A stretch of DNA of 60,643 bases from an uncultured Hungatella sp. (GCA_947089145.1 CAMUJH010000025.1:1-60643); one strand, 5' to 3'. Counted from the stretch's first letter, positions 42,327-52,515 are shown. Numbers and translations: made by a program. Notes: generated by a model not told the origin, from the sequence alone.

Positions 42327-43142
42327 TTACCGGGTAATGGTGAGATCCGGAATCTGAGACGGGCTGGTAAACGCACCGCTGCTGGCCAGCTCTTTAATGG
42401 TCTTCCTGCTCTCCCTGAGGCTCTCCATGTCCGCCCCGGATAATCCGGACAGTTCTGCCAGATTCGCTGCCGCTGCCATGGCTGCCCCCCGGCCTGTATT
42501 GCCAGTCCTTTTTGGTTCTTCGGAGTCATCCACATATCCTGCCACAGGCGGCCTTGAACTGTAGCTGGCTTCTGATGCCATCCGAGAAGTAATCTTCGGA
42601 TCTGTTCCGCCCTCTTCACTATCCCCGCTATTATCTGTGTCAGTTCCGGAAGATTCCCCTGTCTTATCCGCAAACGGGTTGGGAACTCTTCCCATGCCTA
42701 CCAGATGGGTCAGAGAATATTCCTTATCATCATCCTTCAGCTTAATCGTGGGATCGCCTGACGTGAAGTTCACCCACTCCACTGTAGAGTATTTTACATC
42801 CACTGGCGTCTCTTGTCCATAGGAATTTTCCTTTGTCACTGCCATAGTAACTTCCTGCCCTACTAAACTGGCCGCATAAGTCTGGGTCGTAACCGCAGTG
42901 GAGTTTTTCATGGACTCTGTCATGGATGTCACTGCCTGCACCATGGCCATCTGAGTCATCTGTGCCATCAGTTCGCTGTTGTCCATGGGATTGCTCATAT
43001 CCTGGTTCTGCAGCTGTGTGGCCAGAAGCTGAAAATACCCTGTCATGGACAGTGTGTTTTTATCATTCTGTTCTACCGTGTAGGAACCTGTTTTGTAGGG
43101 ACTGTCAGTTCCGCTTACCTTCCCTAATAAACTGTCTGCCAT
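42327..43142 (-). CDS. flgD: Hook-cap scaffold protein FlgD
   Basis: 271 residues; the N-terminal block YFQLLATQLQNQDMSNPMDNSELMAQMTQMAMVQAV is typical. C-terminal half (TDTDNSGDSEEGGTDPKI onwards) is an unusual Ser/Asp/Arg-rich extension instead of the Ig/Tudor domains of enterobacterial FlgD. ATG 43142 is 5 nt after AGGGAG and clears the overlap with fliK. Confidence 0.92.
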   Translation of the reverse strand: MADSLLGKVSGTDSPYKTGSYTVEQNDKNTLSMTGYFQLLATQLQNQDMSNPMDNSELMAQMTQMAMVQAVTSMTESMKNSTAVTTQTYAASLVGQEVTMAVTKENSYGQETPVDVKYSTVEWVNFTSGDPTIKLKDDDKEYSLTHLVGMGRVPNPFADKTGESSGTDTDNSGDSEEGGTDPKITSRMASEASYSSRPPVAGYVDDSEEPKRTGNTGRGAAMAAAANLAELSGLSGADMESLRESRKTIKELASSGAFTSPSQIPDLTITR

Positions 43143-43158
43143 AATTTCTCCCTTTCTT

Positions 43159-44457
43159 TTACACAAGACCTAACCGGAGCTGCTGGGCAAATGATTCCGC
43201 ATCGCCATGGCCGTCTTTCCTGGCCTGACGCTTTTCTTCCTGCCCCTGCTGCTGTCCCTGCCCGCCCTGGTGGTTTTCCTCCGGATTCTCCTCCTGGCTT
43301 TCCTGCTGGGCCTCCTGCGTGTAAATAATGGTTTCCTGCCCTGTCTTTTCTTCCAGGATATTTGCAATCTCCGCCGCCTTCTGGTTTAAGATCTCCAAAG
43401 TCTTGGGATTGGTGGCTATAATGGACACTGCCGCCCGGCCAGCCTCATAAACCATCTTAATCGTAAGTTTGCCTAGATTTGCAGGCTCCAGTTCCATAAC
43501 AAGTTCTCTGCCGCCTCCCGGAAGTTTTGCCGCCAAGGTCCTGCCCAGATCCTGAGGCAGCGTATCCTGGCTGGTCTTCATGGGAACTGTCTCTGTCCTC
43601 TGATCGCTAAAGATATGTTCCGCCTGCTCCCCGCCGTTTTTTACCGGAGCCGCTCCGAAAAGGCTCTCCTGAGCGTCCGTCTTTTCCTGGATCTGAACCT
43701 TCTGTTCAGCTCCTGTCACTGCCGGCCGGCTCTCAGAAACCTGGACTTCCGGCTCACTGTCAGAAGCCTTACTTCCCTGAAATCCCTCAAAGCCTTTAAA
43801 GCTATACTCCGAATCCTGTGCCGCTTCCCCGTCTGTTGAGGCTTTCGACTCCTTTGGCTGTTCCGGCTTTCTCACCTCTTCCTGCGGCTGCACAACCGCA
43901 CTTTCCGGCTGCACCTGGTTTTCTTTGGAAACGGTTTCCGCAGACACGTTCTGCTGCACTGCGGCGCCGGACACGTCTGCATTCTGTACCGGCTCAGTCT
44001 GCAGGGAAATATTCTGCAATAGAGGTTCTTCCGACAGCAAAACTCCACTGTCAGCGGTAATCTCAGCCGGCTCTCCTGCCTGTTCCTGCTTGGGAGGCTG
44101 GGGCTGCACAACGATTCCTGCCATCTGCGCCAAGGTCTGCTGCATAGCAGCCTGCAAAAGGGCATCCTGCTCCTCAGAAGCGCCTGGAACAAGAATCTCT
44201 TCCTCCGTATCCTGGATGTGATCCTTCTTGCCCTCAGCCGTATCCTTTACCTGCTCCCCGCTGTTTTCGCTGCCTTTCTTTTTCACATCCGCATTTTGGG
44301 GCTGTGTCTGTTCTTTCTTTACCGGTTCCTTCTGCACCTGATCATTCTTCACCTGGAGAAGCTTCTTAAATTCATCTCCCCCTTTAGACGCATCCGCTGA
44401 CACGGTACGCATCTGGCTTTTCACCTGCGAAGTACTGGGCACTTTTACTGCTTCCAT
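43159..44457 (-). CDS. fliK: Hook-length control protein FliK
   Basis: 432 residues. Long Gln/Glu/Pro/Val-rich N-terminal ruler (1-310), then the C-terminal switch domain (LPGGGRELVMELEPANLGKLTIKMVYEAGRAAVSIIATNPKTLEIL, about 315-375), and a Gln/Glu-rich tail. Measures hook length and signals FlhB. Confidence 0.92.
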   Translation of the reverse strand: MEAVKVPSTSQVKSQMRTVSADASKGGDEFKKLLQVKNDQVQKEPVKKEQTQPQNADVKKKGSENSGEQVKDTAEGKKDHIQDTEEEILVPGASEEQDALLQAAMQQTLAQMAGIVVQPQPPKQEQAGEPAEITADSGVLLSEEPLLQNISLQTEPVQNADVSGAAVQQNVSAETVSKENQVQPESAVVQPQEEVRKPEQPKESKASTDGEAAQDSEYSFKGFEGFQGSKASDSEPEVQVSESRPAVTGAEQKVQIQEKTDAQESLFGAAPVKNGGEQAEHIFSDQRTETVPMKTSQDTLPQDLGRTLAAKLPGGGRELVMELEPANLGKLTIKMVYEAGRAAVSIIATNPKTLEILNQKAAEIANILEEKTGQETIIYTQEAQQESQEENPEENHQGGQGQQQGQEEKRQARKDGHGDAESFAQQLRLGLV

Positions 44458-44535
44458 GTTTCTCTCCCTCCTTTCTTAATAGAATATCTATAATCAACAG
44501 CTTTTGGCTGTGATTATCCAAGCCATTCTTCCCTC

Positions 44536-44994
44536 TCACCCTCTGTGCTGATGGCGTATGCGCAGGGAAGTATTGGAGACAAACTCCTCAATAAACGTCT
44601 CGTCGGCCTTTGCCGCCTCTTTCTGATACTCTCTGTATTTCTTATCCTTCAGTCTCTCAAACTTGGAGGTATCCACCTTCGCAGTAATCACTTCCTGCTT
44701 TTTCTCCTCCTCTTTCTTCCTAAGAACCTTCAGCCGTTCCTTCTCCTCGTCAATGATCTCTTCCATGCGCCCGATGCACATGTCAAATAGCCGGTAGTTC
44801 TGTATGGTGGCACCGGCCTCTTTCGTTCTGTCAAATTCGCTTTGTATTCCAGTCAGTTCCCGGTTTAGGCCGCGGATCTCTTCCTGTTTCTGATTTACGC
44901 TCTGGATAATCACCGCATGTTCGGATTTCAGATTATCCAGAACCTGAGTCTTGTAGTCCAGCACGGTTTCCAATCTATATTTAAACTGTTTCAC
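44536..44994 (-). CDS. fliJ: Flagellar export protein FliJ
   Basis: 152-residue antiparallel coiled coil beginning FKYRLETVLDYKTQVLDNLKSEHAVI. Stalk of the FliI ATPase complex. Between fliI and fliK, the normal place. Confidence 0.9.
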   Translation of the reverse strand: MKQFKYRLETVLDYKTQVLDNLKSEHAVIIQSVNQKQEEIRGLNRELTGIQSEFDRTKEAGATIQNYRLFDMCIGRMEEIIDEEKERLKVLRKKEEEKKQEVITAKVDTSKFERLKDKKYREYQKEAAKADETFIEEFVSNTSLRIRHQHRG

Positions 44995-45017
44995 CTAAAG
45001 TCCCTCCAGTATCAGAG

Positions 45018-46319
45018 TCAGCCTGTTATGGCTCTAATTCGCTGCACAGTCTCCTCATAACTGAAACTCTCTCCGATCCCCTGCTGCAAAAACCCGTTTA
45101 CAGCATCGATCTTGGAAACCGCTTCATCCAATGCCGGATTATTTCCCCGCTTATATGCGCCGATGGAAATCAAATCTGCATTTTTCTGGTAAATTCCCAG
45201 AAGGTTCCGGAATCTGGAGGCAGCTTTCTGATGCTCCCCCGGCACAATCTCCACCATAAGACGGGAGATGCTTGCTCCGATGTCTATGGCCGGAAAATGG
45301 TTTTCATTGGCCAGCTGGCGGCTTAAAACGATATGGCCGTCCAGAATGCCTCTGACCGTATCGGAAATAGGCTCATTGGTATCATCGCCTTCCACCAAAA
45401 CCGTATAAACTCCTGTAATGGACCCTCTGTCAAAATTGCCGCTGCGCTCCAGAAGCTTGGGAAACTCCGCATAAATGGACGGGGTATACCCTCTGGCGAT
45501 AGGCGGCTCCCCGATGGCAAGGCCAATCTCCCTTTGAGCCATGGCGTACCTGGTAAGGGAGTCCATCATCAGCAGCACGTCATATCCCTGGTCTTTAAAA
45601 TATTCGGCAATGGTAGTGGCGACAAGAGGACATTTCATCCTCAGCATGGCCGGCTGGTCAGACGTGGCAACCACCAGCACGGAGCGTTTCATGCCTTCCT
45701 CTCCCAGATCCTTCTCTATAAACTCCAGAACCTCCCGGCCTCGCTCTCCTACCAGGGCAATAACGTTGATATCAGTCTTTACATTCTTGGCAATCATGCC
45801 CATAAGGGTACTCTTTCCCACGCCCGAACCGGCAAAAATCCCGATCCTCTGTCCCTTTCCGATGGTATTAAGGCCGTCAATGGCTTTGACGCCGAACTCC
45901 AGCCTTTCCCGGATAGGCGGACGGTTCAAAGGGTTGATGTAAGGGCTCTGAACCGTGTAGTGTTTCGCCGACTGGAACTGGGGGCCTCCGTCTATAGGTT
46001 CTCCCAGGGCATTGATGATCCTGCCCCGCAGGAAATCTCCCACCGGGACTTTCAGCCTGTGGCGGGTATTGCGCACAAAGCTGCCGGAGGAAATGCCGCT
46101 GGTAGCTTCATAGGTCATAAGCTGAATCTTGCCGTCCTTAAATCCTACCACCTCTGCCGGCATCTGCCGGTTCTGCTCCTCATTGTATATCATAACAATA
46201 TCGCCGATGCTGGAACGTCCGCCGGAAGCCTCCATAGACATTCCCACTACGTTTTCAATTTTTCCGATATGGCTGATAGTCTCTGATTTGGCAATCAGCT
46301 GTGGTATCTTCTCAAACAT
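45018..46319 (-). CDS. fliI: Flagellar export ATPase FliI
   Basis: 433 residues: Walker A IFAGSGVGKSTLMGMI, VALVGERGREVLEFI, Walker B VLLMMDSLTRYAMAQREI, and GSITGVYTVLVEGDD. F1-beta-like ATPase that unloads chaperones at the export gate. Confidence 0.96.
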   Translation of the reverse strand: MFEKIPQLIAKSETISHIGKIENVVGMSMEASGGRSSIGDIVMIYNEEQNRQMPAEVVGFKDGKIQLMTYEATSGISSGSFVRNTRHRLKVPVGDFLRGRIINALGEPIDGGPQFQSAKHYTVQSPYINPLNRPPIRERLEFGVKAIDGLNTIGKGQRIGIFAGSGVGKSTLMGMIAKNVKTDINVIALVGERGREVLEFIEKDLGEEGMKRSVLVVATSDQPAMLRMKCPLVATTIAEYFKDQGYDVLLMMDSLTRYAMAQREIGLAIGEPPIARGYTPSIYAEFPKLLERSGNFDRGSITGVYTVLVEGDDTNEPISDTVRGILDGHIVLSRQLANENHFPAIDIGASISRLMVEIVPGEHQKAASRFRNLLGIYQKNADLISIGAYKRGNNPALDEAVSKIDAVNGFLQQGIGESFSYEETVQRIRAITG

Positions 46320-46345
46320 CTGAGGCTCCCTGCTTTTCCTTAAAT

Positions 46346-47248
46346 CTATATCCTGATATTTTCCAGTATATCCTTAATGTTCTCAATCTGTGTATTAACG
46401 CTGACATCCACGATTTCTTCCGGCATTTCTATAATGCAGCTTCCCCTGTCTTCTTTGTCCATGACAATAAACTTAATGTTATCCGACAAATGGGAAAGCT
46501 CGTCAATAACCCCTGCATCCGCCTCCATCATCATGTCATAGTCGTATTTGTCCATATAAATCTTTACCCATGCGGTTTTCTTCAGCTTCTCCGTGGCGGA
46601 GATAATCATCTGCTTGATCACTTCCCCGCTGGAGCGCAGGCTGATATGAATCACCTTCTCTCCTATGGCGATGGCACAGTCTTTTAATTCTTCCAAATAG
46701 GTATGAAGGCAGTTCTTTCTGGCCGTGTCCACAGCATCCAGGGCTTTTCTCATGTCCTCCTGAAATTCCAGAAGATGGTCTTCAATCTCATTGCGGAATT
46801 CCCCTTCCGCCTGCCGTCTCCCTTCCTCATATCCCTGGGCATAACCTTCCCGGCGGCCTTCCTCCGCAGCCCGCTCCCGCTGCTCTCGTGCCTCCTTTTG
46901 GGCTTCATCCAGAATCCTGACGGCTTTCTGTCTCGCTTCCTCTAAAAGTCTGGACTCCTCCTGCTTCCACTGCTCTAACATCTGCCGTTCCCTGGCAAAC
47001 TCATCCTGCTCGGCCGGTTCGCCGCTGCCGTCCTTTTGCTGCGTCTCCTGCGCCTGGTCAATCTCTTTAAAAGGAATCTTCCGTTCCGCCTTTTTCTCCC
47101 CCTCATTGGTATATTGGGGAAACACCGGCGCCTGAAGCACAACCTGGCTGCTGACAAACTGTTCCACAGGAAGCAGGTAATCCTCTATTGCCAGGGTGCC
47201 TGATGCCTCCGGGCGCTTGATGACTCGCTTAGAGGATGATGTCATCAT
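46346..47248 (-). CDS. fliH: Flagellar export regulator FliH
   Basis: 300 residues. A disordered N-terminus, a long charged coiled coil (about 80-160; QMLEQWKQEESRLLEEARQKAV, EGRREGYAQGYEEGRRQAEG with GxxxG-type spacing) and the FliI-binding C-terminal domain (KVIHISLRSSGEVIKQMI). Start overlaps the end of fliG by 20 bp. Confidence 0.93.
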   Translation of the reverse strand: MMTSSSKRVIKRPEASGTLAIEDYLLPVEQFVSSQVVLQAPVFPQYTNEGEKKAERKIPFKEIDQAQETQQKDGSGEPAEQDEFARERQMLEQWKQEESRLLEEARQKAVRILDEAQKEAREQRERAAEEGRREGYAQGYEEGRRQAEGEFRNEIEDHLLEFQEDMRKALDAVDTARKNCLHTYLEELKDCAIAIGEKVIHISLRSSGEVIKQMIISATEKLKKTAWVKIYMDKYDYDMMMEADAGVIDELSHLSDNIKFIVMDKEDRGSCIIEMPEEIVDVSVNTQIENIKDILENIRI

Positions 47249-48296
47249 CCGCGCCTCCCTTCTTGATGATCACTTCGCCCTGATCCTCCAGCCTTCGGAT
47301 AATGTTAACAATACGCTGCTGGGCTTCCTCCACGTCTTTTCTCTTTACGTTGGTAGTGATCTCCAAGTCGGCCCGGACGGACTCCGCCATACGCTTTGAC
47401 ATATTCCGGAAGAAAATCGCCTTCATATCGTCAGACGAACCCTTCAGGGCAAATACCACGTCCTTGCTGTCGCACTCCCTGACAAAGCGCTGTACGGATC
47501 TGTCGTCCATATCTATAATATTCTCGAACACAAACATCTTCTCCCGGATGCTCTGTGACAGTTCCGGATTCTTTTTGTCCAATTCCTCGAAAATCTTCCG
47601 CTCGCTTCCGCGGTCAATATGGTTCATCATGTCAGCCACATAATCTACGCCGCCCAGGTTCATGTTGTCCTCGCTGGTAATGATGGTGGCAAACTTCCGT
47701 TTCATCTCCTCCTCCACAATGGCGATGGCTTCCGGGGAAACGCGATCCATGCGGGCCATGCTTTCCACTGTCAGAATACGCTTTTCATCAGGAAGCTGTT
47801 CCAGCACCTGCGCCGCCTGTTCCGCTTCCATATATGCCATAATCAAAGCAATAACCTGAGGCCTTTCATTCTGCAAAAGAGACAATAATGCTTTCGGATC
47901 GCCCTTCATGAAGAAATTAAACGGCTTGGACTGCAGCGTCTTAGACACTTTCTCCAAAAGATTCCTGGCAGTGGATTCGCCGAAGGCCTTCTCCAGAACG
48001 TTCCTGGCGTAGTCCAGTCCGCCGTCTGTCATCATCTTATGCGTCAGACACAATTTATAGAATTCGTCCAGGGTGGATTCCACCTGGGTATTGCTGGTCT
48101 TCCCCAGTTTCGCCACCTCGTATGTAAGCTCCTCGATATCTTCCTCGTTTAAGTACTTATAGATCTGGGATGCCCTGTCTGCTCCCAGAGATACAACCAC
48201 CAAAGCCGCTTTGCTCTTTGAGTTGGTTATCGGAGCATCGCCTTCCGGCTTCGCCAAATTACTTACTTCTGCCGGCACGTTTACCTCTGCTGCCAT
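47229..48296 (-). CDS. fliG: Flagellar motor switch protein FliG
   Basis: 355 residues: SKAALVVVSLGADRASQIYKYLNEEDIEEL, QNERPQVIALIMAYMEAEQAAQVLEQLP and the C-terminal torque domain FVFENIIDMDDRSVQRFVRECDSKDVVFALKG. ATG follows GAGGAGG at 10 nt and overlaps fliF by 38 bp. Confidence 0.96.
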   Translation of the reverse strand: MAAEVNVPAEVSNLAKPEGDAPITNSKSKAALVVVSLGADRASQIYKYLNEEDIEELTYEVAKLGKTSNTQVESTLDEFYKLCLTHKMMTDGGLDYARNVLEKAFGESTARNLLEKVSKTLQSKPFNFFMKGDPKALLSLLQNERPQVIALIMAYMEAEQAAQVLEQLPDEKRILTVESMARMDRVSPEAIAIVEEEMKRKFATIITSEDNMNLGGVDYVADMMNHIDRGSERKIFEELDKKNPELSQSIREKMFVFENIIDMDDRSVQRFVRECDSKDVVFALKGSSDDMKAIFFRNMSKRMAESVRADLEITTNVKRKDVEEAQQRIVNIIRRLEDQGEVIIKKGGADDDIIL

Positions 48297-50013
48297 CGCC
48301 GTCCGCCTCCTCTCCTCTTAACCAGGTCTGTACCAGTTTAGCCGCTATCTGCGGATTCTGATCAACAAACTCTCCGATATTCTGTTTCAGACGCAGGCTG
48401 CGCTGCATCCGAAGGTTCATGATCTCCTCGTTCTTTGCAAACTCGTCTTCTTCCTCGTCCATGCCGGAAGCCGGTGTCATGCCGGCACCCTCCTCCGCAA
48501 GGGCCAGATTCTCTCCGCCTGCTATGTCATCCGCTGACAGCATATCTCCATCTATGAAATCGCCGCCTTCCATAACGATTTCCCCTCTTCTGTGTTTTCC
48601 TCTTCTCACAAGGAGCAGAATCAGAAGAAGCAGGAGCAAAAGAATCCCTGCGCCTATGGCTATCAGGATGGGCAGAGGCACAGTCTCGATAACCGCCGTA
48701 ACGCCGCCTGAAGTTTCCTCGTCCTCAGGTTGCTGCGGTACATCCACCACCACGCCGGAATCACGGATAATGGTTATCTTATCCGCCGCCGTATCCACCG
48801 GTATGCCGGCAGAATTGGCAACCAGCCGGATCAGCTGTTCCTGAGTCGGGGCGTCGGTCCTGTCCGTAATGACCACCACGCCGATGGAGGTGTCTTCCAG
48901 AATGCCGGGATCGATCTGGCGCTGTTCCTTCAAAACGTTAAACAGCCATTCCCTGGAAGCGGTATAGTTGCTGTATGCGTCCTGAGCGGCATTGGTTCCG
49001 TCCTCATTGGTATATCTGGGCACATCCGCATTGGCGTCGGCTCCCACCAGTCCGCCTGCGTTTTGGTTGGCTGCAGTGCTTCCCTCGCTGGTTATATCTT
49101 CCCTCTCCAGAAGCCCTGACTTGTCTTCCTCGTTAATCTTCTCCGGCGTAGAGTACTGAGTGCTCTCCTGAATCAGCCGCTCCATATTCAGAGTTCCCTT
49201 TACGGACACCGCCACGTTGCCTGCGCCGTAAAGCTTTTCCAGAACCCTTCTTACATTGCCGGCAATGCTGTTCTCCACCATGTTCGTAAGGCTGGCCAGA
49301 TCGGAGGCGGCGCTTGTGGAACTGCTGCCGTCCCCGGTACCGTCCACCTCCATCATAGTCTCGGCGTCAAACACTGCTACGTTGGTGAAATTCATGCCCT
49401 TTACAGCATGAGAAATCAGGTTCTTAACCGCCTGGGCTTTATCCGCTGTCAGGGAACTTCCCTTTTTCATGGTTACCATGACAGAGGCGGACGCATCGGC
49501 TCCGGAATCGTCTTCCCAGGCATACAAAGCCTCCGTCCCTTCGGTAATGGTAACCTTCGCGTCCTGTACGCCGTCAAACATCCTGATGGTGGCTCCCAGG
49601 CGATCCTGCAGCTCAAACCGGGTAATCAGCTTTTTATCTGATTCCGTAGTCATGAGTCCCGTATTGTTTAAGTACATATCGTAAGCAAACCCGCTTTTGG
49701 GATATCCTTTGCTGATAAGGCTTACCCTGGTCTGCTCCACCGTAGCTTCCGGAACCCGTATGGCTCCGCTGTTTGCATCATAACGATACTCGATCTCTTC
49801 ATCCTGGAGAAGTCCCACGACCTCCTGCGCTTCCTCCTGGCTCAGTCCTGTGAACAGCGTAGAATAATCCGAATCGCCGCTGAAAACAAACAGCGCAAGA
49901 ATCGCAACGAAAGCAATCGCAGCAGTTCCCCCTGCGATTGCTTTAATAATCTTCTGGGTCTTCTCCGGGACTCCTTGCCAGCGTTCTTTTAACTTATCCA
50001 CTTCTTCATCCAA
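48259..50013 (-). CDS. fliF: MS-ring protein FliF
   Basis: 584 residues, two membrane helices (about 27-47 and 440-465), ring-building motifs between (YSTLFTGLSQEEAQEVVGLLQDE, PEATVEQTRVSLISKGYPKSGFAYDMY) and the FliG-binding C-terminus (QNPQIAAKLVQTWL). Base of the flagellum. Confidence 0.96.
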   Translation of the reverse strand: MDEEVDKLKERWQGVPEKTQKIIKAIAGGTAAIAFVAILALFVFSGDSDYSTLFTGLSQEEAQEVVGLLQDEEIEYRYDANSGAIRVPEATVEQTRVSLISKGYPKSGFAYDMYLNNTGLMTTESDKKLITRFELQDRLGATIRMFDGVQDAKVTITEGTEALYAWEDDSGADASASVMVTMKKGSSLTADKAQAVKNLISHAVKGMNFTNVAVFDAETMMEVDGTGDGSSSTSAASDLASLTNMVENSIAGNVRRVLEKLYGAGNVAVSVKGTLNMERLIQESTQYSTPEKINEEDKSGLLEREDITSEGSTAANQNAGGLVGADANADVPRYTNEDGTNAAQDAYSNYTASREWLFNVLKEQRQIDPGILEDTSIGVVVITDRTDAPTQEQLIRLVANSAGIPVDTAADKITIIRDSGVVVDVPQQPEDEETSGGVTAVIETVPLPILIAIGAGILLLLLLLILLLVRRGKHRRGEIVMEGGDFIDGDMLSADDIAGGENLALAEEGAGMTPASGMDEEEDEFAKNEEIMNLRMQRSLRLKQNIGEFVDQNPQIAAKLVQTWLRGEEADGDGSRGKRAGRSK

Positions 50014-50086
50014 CCTTTTGTCATATTTTCTTTATGGCAGCCTGCGGCTGCTGGCGCTTAACCGGAAATGTGCTTCCTGTCAGACA

Positions 50087-50410
50087 TTAAACATTCATCT
50101 TGATCAGTTCATTATAAGATTCCAATGTTTTGTTGCGCAATGTTATGAGCACATCAAGACTAAGGCTGGCTTTCGCCTCCGCAATGGGCAGGGTGTGAGC
50201 GTCATTAAGCTGGCCCGTGCTTAACAGGTACTGCTTATACTCCACATCCGCCTGGGTTTCCTTCACCTGATTGACGGCATTTTTGAAGACATCTTTAAAT
50301 AAAGAAGCCTCCGCATTCAGCGAGGGCATGGTCTGAGTCTCCTCCAGCCCTCCTCCAATCCCGCCTATGTTCCAAAGCTGCATAGGCGTTATAAATGATA
50401 CTCCCTCCAT
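50087..50410 (-). CDS. fliE: Hook-basal body protein FliE
   Basis: 107 residues: FKDVFKNAVNQVKETQADVEYKQYLLSTGQLNDAHTLPIAEAKASLSLDVLITLRNKTLESYNELIKM is FliE throughout. Joins the MS ring to the rod. Follows flgB directly, 76 bp apart, with no flgC between. Confidence 0.94.
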   Translation of the reverse strand: MEGVSFITPMQLWNIGGIGGGLEETQTMPSLNAEASLFKDVFKNAVNQVKETQADVEYKQYLLSTGQLNDAHTLPIAEAKASLSLDVLITLRNKTLESYNELIKMNV

Positions 50411-50486
50411 GATTTTCTTCTCCCCATCCTGTTATCTCAGTTTTTACGTCCTGTCATCTGTAAATCCAGCTTCCTAAAACCAAACG

Positions 50487-50882
50487 TCAGAAGCTCCGGG
50501 CCGCATTCTTGAGCCGGGTTATATCGTTATTCAAGGAGTTCAGCATATATTGATATTCATAAGCAGACCTGACAATCTCCACCTGCTCCTGATCCATATC
50601 CACATTGTTGCCGTCCAGCCTGCTGGACTCATCCCATGTGGTGTTCAGCCATGACCGTGAATCTCCGATGGCTTCATACACCGTATGTCTGGGAGAACGT
50701 TTGGTCTTGTTAGCCTCTGAAATTCTTTTTCCAAGTTCCTCTTCAAATGTTATGTACTGGGATTTAAACCCTGGCGTATCAACATTGGCCACGTTATTCA
50801 GGGATACTGTCTGTCTCTGCCACAAGAAATCAAGCACTTTCTCTGTCAGCGCAACTCCGTTGCCGTACATCTCGGACATCAT
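50487..50882 (-). CDS. flgB: Basal-body rod protein FlgB
   Basis: 131 residues: LTEKVLDFLWQRQTVSLNNVANVDTPGFKSQY and NNVDMDQEQVEIVRSAYEYQYMLNSLNNDI. First gene of the long fla operon. GGAGAGAAGGT precedes ATG 50882; ATG 50879 follows at once. Confidence 0.95.
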   Translation of the reverse strand: MMSEMYGNGVALTEKVLDFLWQRQTVSLNNVANVDTPGFKSQYITFEEELGKRISEANKTKRSPRHTVYEAIGDSRSWLNTTWDESSRLDGNNVDMDQEQVEIVRSAYEYQYMLNSLNNDITRLKNAARSF

Positions 50883-50973
50883 ACCTTCTCTCCTCTCTCT
50901 TTCTATTTTCCACTAAACCTCCGCCCTTTGCAATAGTAAAATACTGGGTATCAGGGCAAAGCACATCGAAATT

Positions 50974-51002
50974 ATAATAACACCTTTTCTCTTGAAAATC
51001 AA
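50974..51002 (-). promoter_or_regulatory. Possible second fla operon promoter (P2)
   Basis: Minus strand TTGATT, 17 nt, TATTAT; a TATAAT overlaps by shifting 3 nt. It would give a leader of about 85 nt that lacks the GC-rich hairpin. Confidence 0.45.
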
Positions 51003-51080
51003 TCTTAAATTCTGCTGCAAATGTCTTTCCTTTTGAAAGTGTCTGCGCTGCCGCAGCAGAGTTTTAACTTCTGTATGTTA

Positions 51081-51109
51081 ATTATGCACTATAGAATTTT
51101 TTATGTCAA
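51081..51109 (-). promoter_or_regulatory. Sigma-A promoter of the fla operon (P1)
   Basis: Minus strand TTGACA (51104-51109), 17-nt spacer, CATAAT (51081-51086). Leader about 190 nt to flgB. This is the analogue of the sigma-A fla/che promoter of B. subtilis. Confidence 0.75.
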
Positions 51110-51352
51110 TTAGTTTTCGGTATTTTTTGATGATTTTTACCTGTTTTTGTTGTTTTTTAGCAAAATATATATGGAGGGCGATTTACTGTCTCCAGCATTT
51201 TTCAGTATATATATTATATTTTTTAGACGGCGTCTGTCAAGAATCCTCAAACGACTTACATGCCCGCCTTGCAGGGGCTGCTGCAAACTGTATATGCAGG
51301 GACAGAGGCCCAAGCGGGGGCAGATCCCTGCTTTAAGCAGCTCCCCGCAAGC

Positions 51353-51375
51353 AAAAAGCAGGGGAAATCCCCTGC
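51353..51375 (-). terminator. Terminator of galE
   Basis: Minus strand GCAGGGG, ATTT loop, CCCCTGC, followed by TTTTTGC. Classical rho-independent terminator about 50 bp past the galE stop. Confidence 0.9.
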
Positions 51376-51425
51376 CCTGCTTTAATCCTGTTTTTCGCGT
51401 TTTGCAAAAGACATTGGCCTTTTGA

Positions 51426-52445
51426 TCACTCCTCATACCCTGCCGGGTTATTCTTCTGCCATCTCCAGGAATCCTGGCACATCTCCCGGATGCCGCGCTT
51501 TGCAACCCAGCCCAGTTCCGCTTTTGCCTTGGCAGGGTCTGCATAGCACTGCGGCACATCCCCTGCCCTTCTCTCTTTAAATACATAGTTGATCTTTAAT
51601 TCATTTACTTCCTCAAAGGCATTGATCACGTCCAGGACGCTGTATCCTGTGCCTGTGCCCAGATTGTAGATCCATACGCCGCCCTGGCTCTTCTCCAGCT
51701 TCTGAAGCGCCTTCACATGGCCGTCTGCCAAATCCACCACATGGATATAGTCCCTGACGCAGGTTCCGTCCGGGGTATCATAGTCATTTCCAAAGACTCC
51801 CAGGCATACCAGCTTGCCTACGGCCACCTGCGTGATATACGGAAGCAGGTTATTGGGAATGCCTTTGGGGTTCTCCCCGATTCTTCCAGACTCATGGGCT
51901 CCGATGGGGTTAAAATAGCGCAGAAGCATAACCTGCCACTCCGGGTCAGCCGTATGAAGGTCTGTCAGAACCTGCTCCAGCATGCCTTTGGTTCTTCCGT
52001 ATGGGTTGGTGATCTCGCCTTTAGGGCATTCCTCGGTAATCGGCACAAATGCCGGGTTGCCGTAAACCGTGGCTGAGGAGCTGAACACGATGCTCTTAAC
52101 GTTGTGCTTTCTCATCTCGTCGCACAGGATCAAGGTTCCCGTCAGATTATTATGATAATATTCCAAAGGCTTATACACGGATTCGCCCACTGCCTTTAAG
52201 CCTGCAAAATGAATCACCGACTCAATCTTCTCATTGTCAAACACCTGTTTTACCGCCGGCTGATCCAGAAGATCCGCCTCATAGAAGGTTACCTTCTTTC
52301 CCGTGATCTCCTCAACTCTATTTACGGATTCCCTGCAGGAATTGCACAGATTGTCCAAAACAACCACGTCGTACCCCGCATTCAACAGTTCCACACAGGT
52401 GTGGCTTCCTATATATCCGGCGCCACCAGTTACCAAGATTGCCAT
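51426..52445 (-). CDS. galE: UDP-glucose 4-epimerase GalE
   Basis: 339 residues. Rossmann [15 protein letters not shown] at the start, SSATVYG and the catalytic Tyr-xxx-Lys in [23 protein letters not shown]. Interconverts UDP-glucose and UDP-galactose, supplying UDP-sugars for surface glycans. ATG 52445 is 7-8 nt after GGAGG; 12 upstream residues in frame are not needed. Confidence 0.96.
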   Translation of the reverse strand: MAILVTGGAGYIGSHTCVELLNAGYDVVVLDNLCNSCRESVNRVEEITGKKVTFYEADLLDQPAVKQVFDNEKIESVIHFAGLKAVGESVYKPLEYYHNNLTGTLILCDEMRKHNVKSIVFSSSATVYGNPAFVPITEECPKGEITNPYGRTKGMLEQVLTDLHTADPEWQVMLLRYFNPIGAHESGRIGENPKGIPNNLLPYITQVAVGKLVCLGVFGNDYDTPDGTCVRDYIHVVDLADGHVKALQKLEKSQGGVWIYNLGTGTGYSVLDVINAFEEVNELKINYVFKERRAGDVPQCYADPAKAKAELGWVAKRGIREMCQDSWRWQKNNPAGYEE

Positions 52446-52480
52446 ATGATTTCCTCCATTCTCGCATTTCATGAACCACA

Positions 52481-52515
52481 AATGCCTTCCCCTTTATTAT
52501 AAAGGGGAAGGCATT
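52481..52515 (-). terminator. Strong hairpin between PTS operon and galE
   Basis: Perfect 16-bp arms AATGCCTTCCCCTTTA / TAAAGGGGAAGGCATT with a 3-nt loop. No long T tract follows and galE starts only 35 bp on, so it may be a terminator/attenuator that lets some readthrough. Confidence 0.6.

Larger units (their letters stand above)
50883..51352. other. Upstream region of the fla operon
   Basis: No gene. It holds two sigma-A-type promoters for flgB (separate entries) and, in the leader, a GC-rich hairpin at 51042-51060 (TCTGCGCTGC / GCAGCAGA arms). The part 51110-51350 is AT-rich then GC-rich, with no recognised feature. Confidence 0.7.

Noticed and set aside
45333-46286. 317-codon frame antisense to fliI
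   Set aside because: Shadow of the highly conserved FliI frame; composition unlike a real protein.
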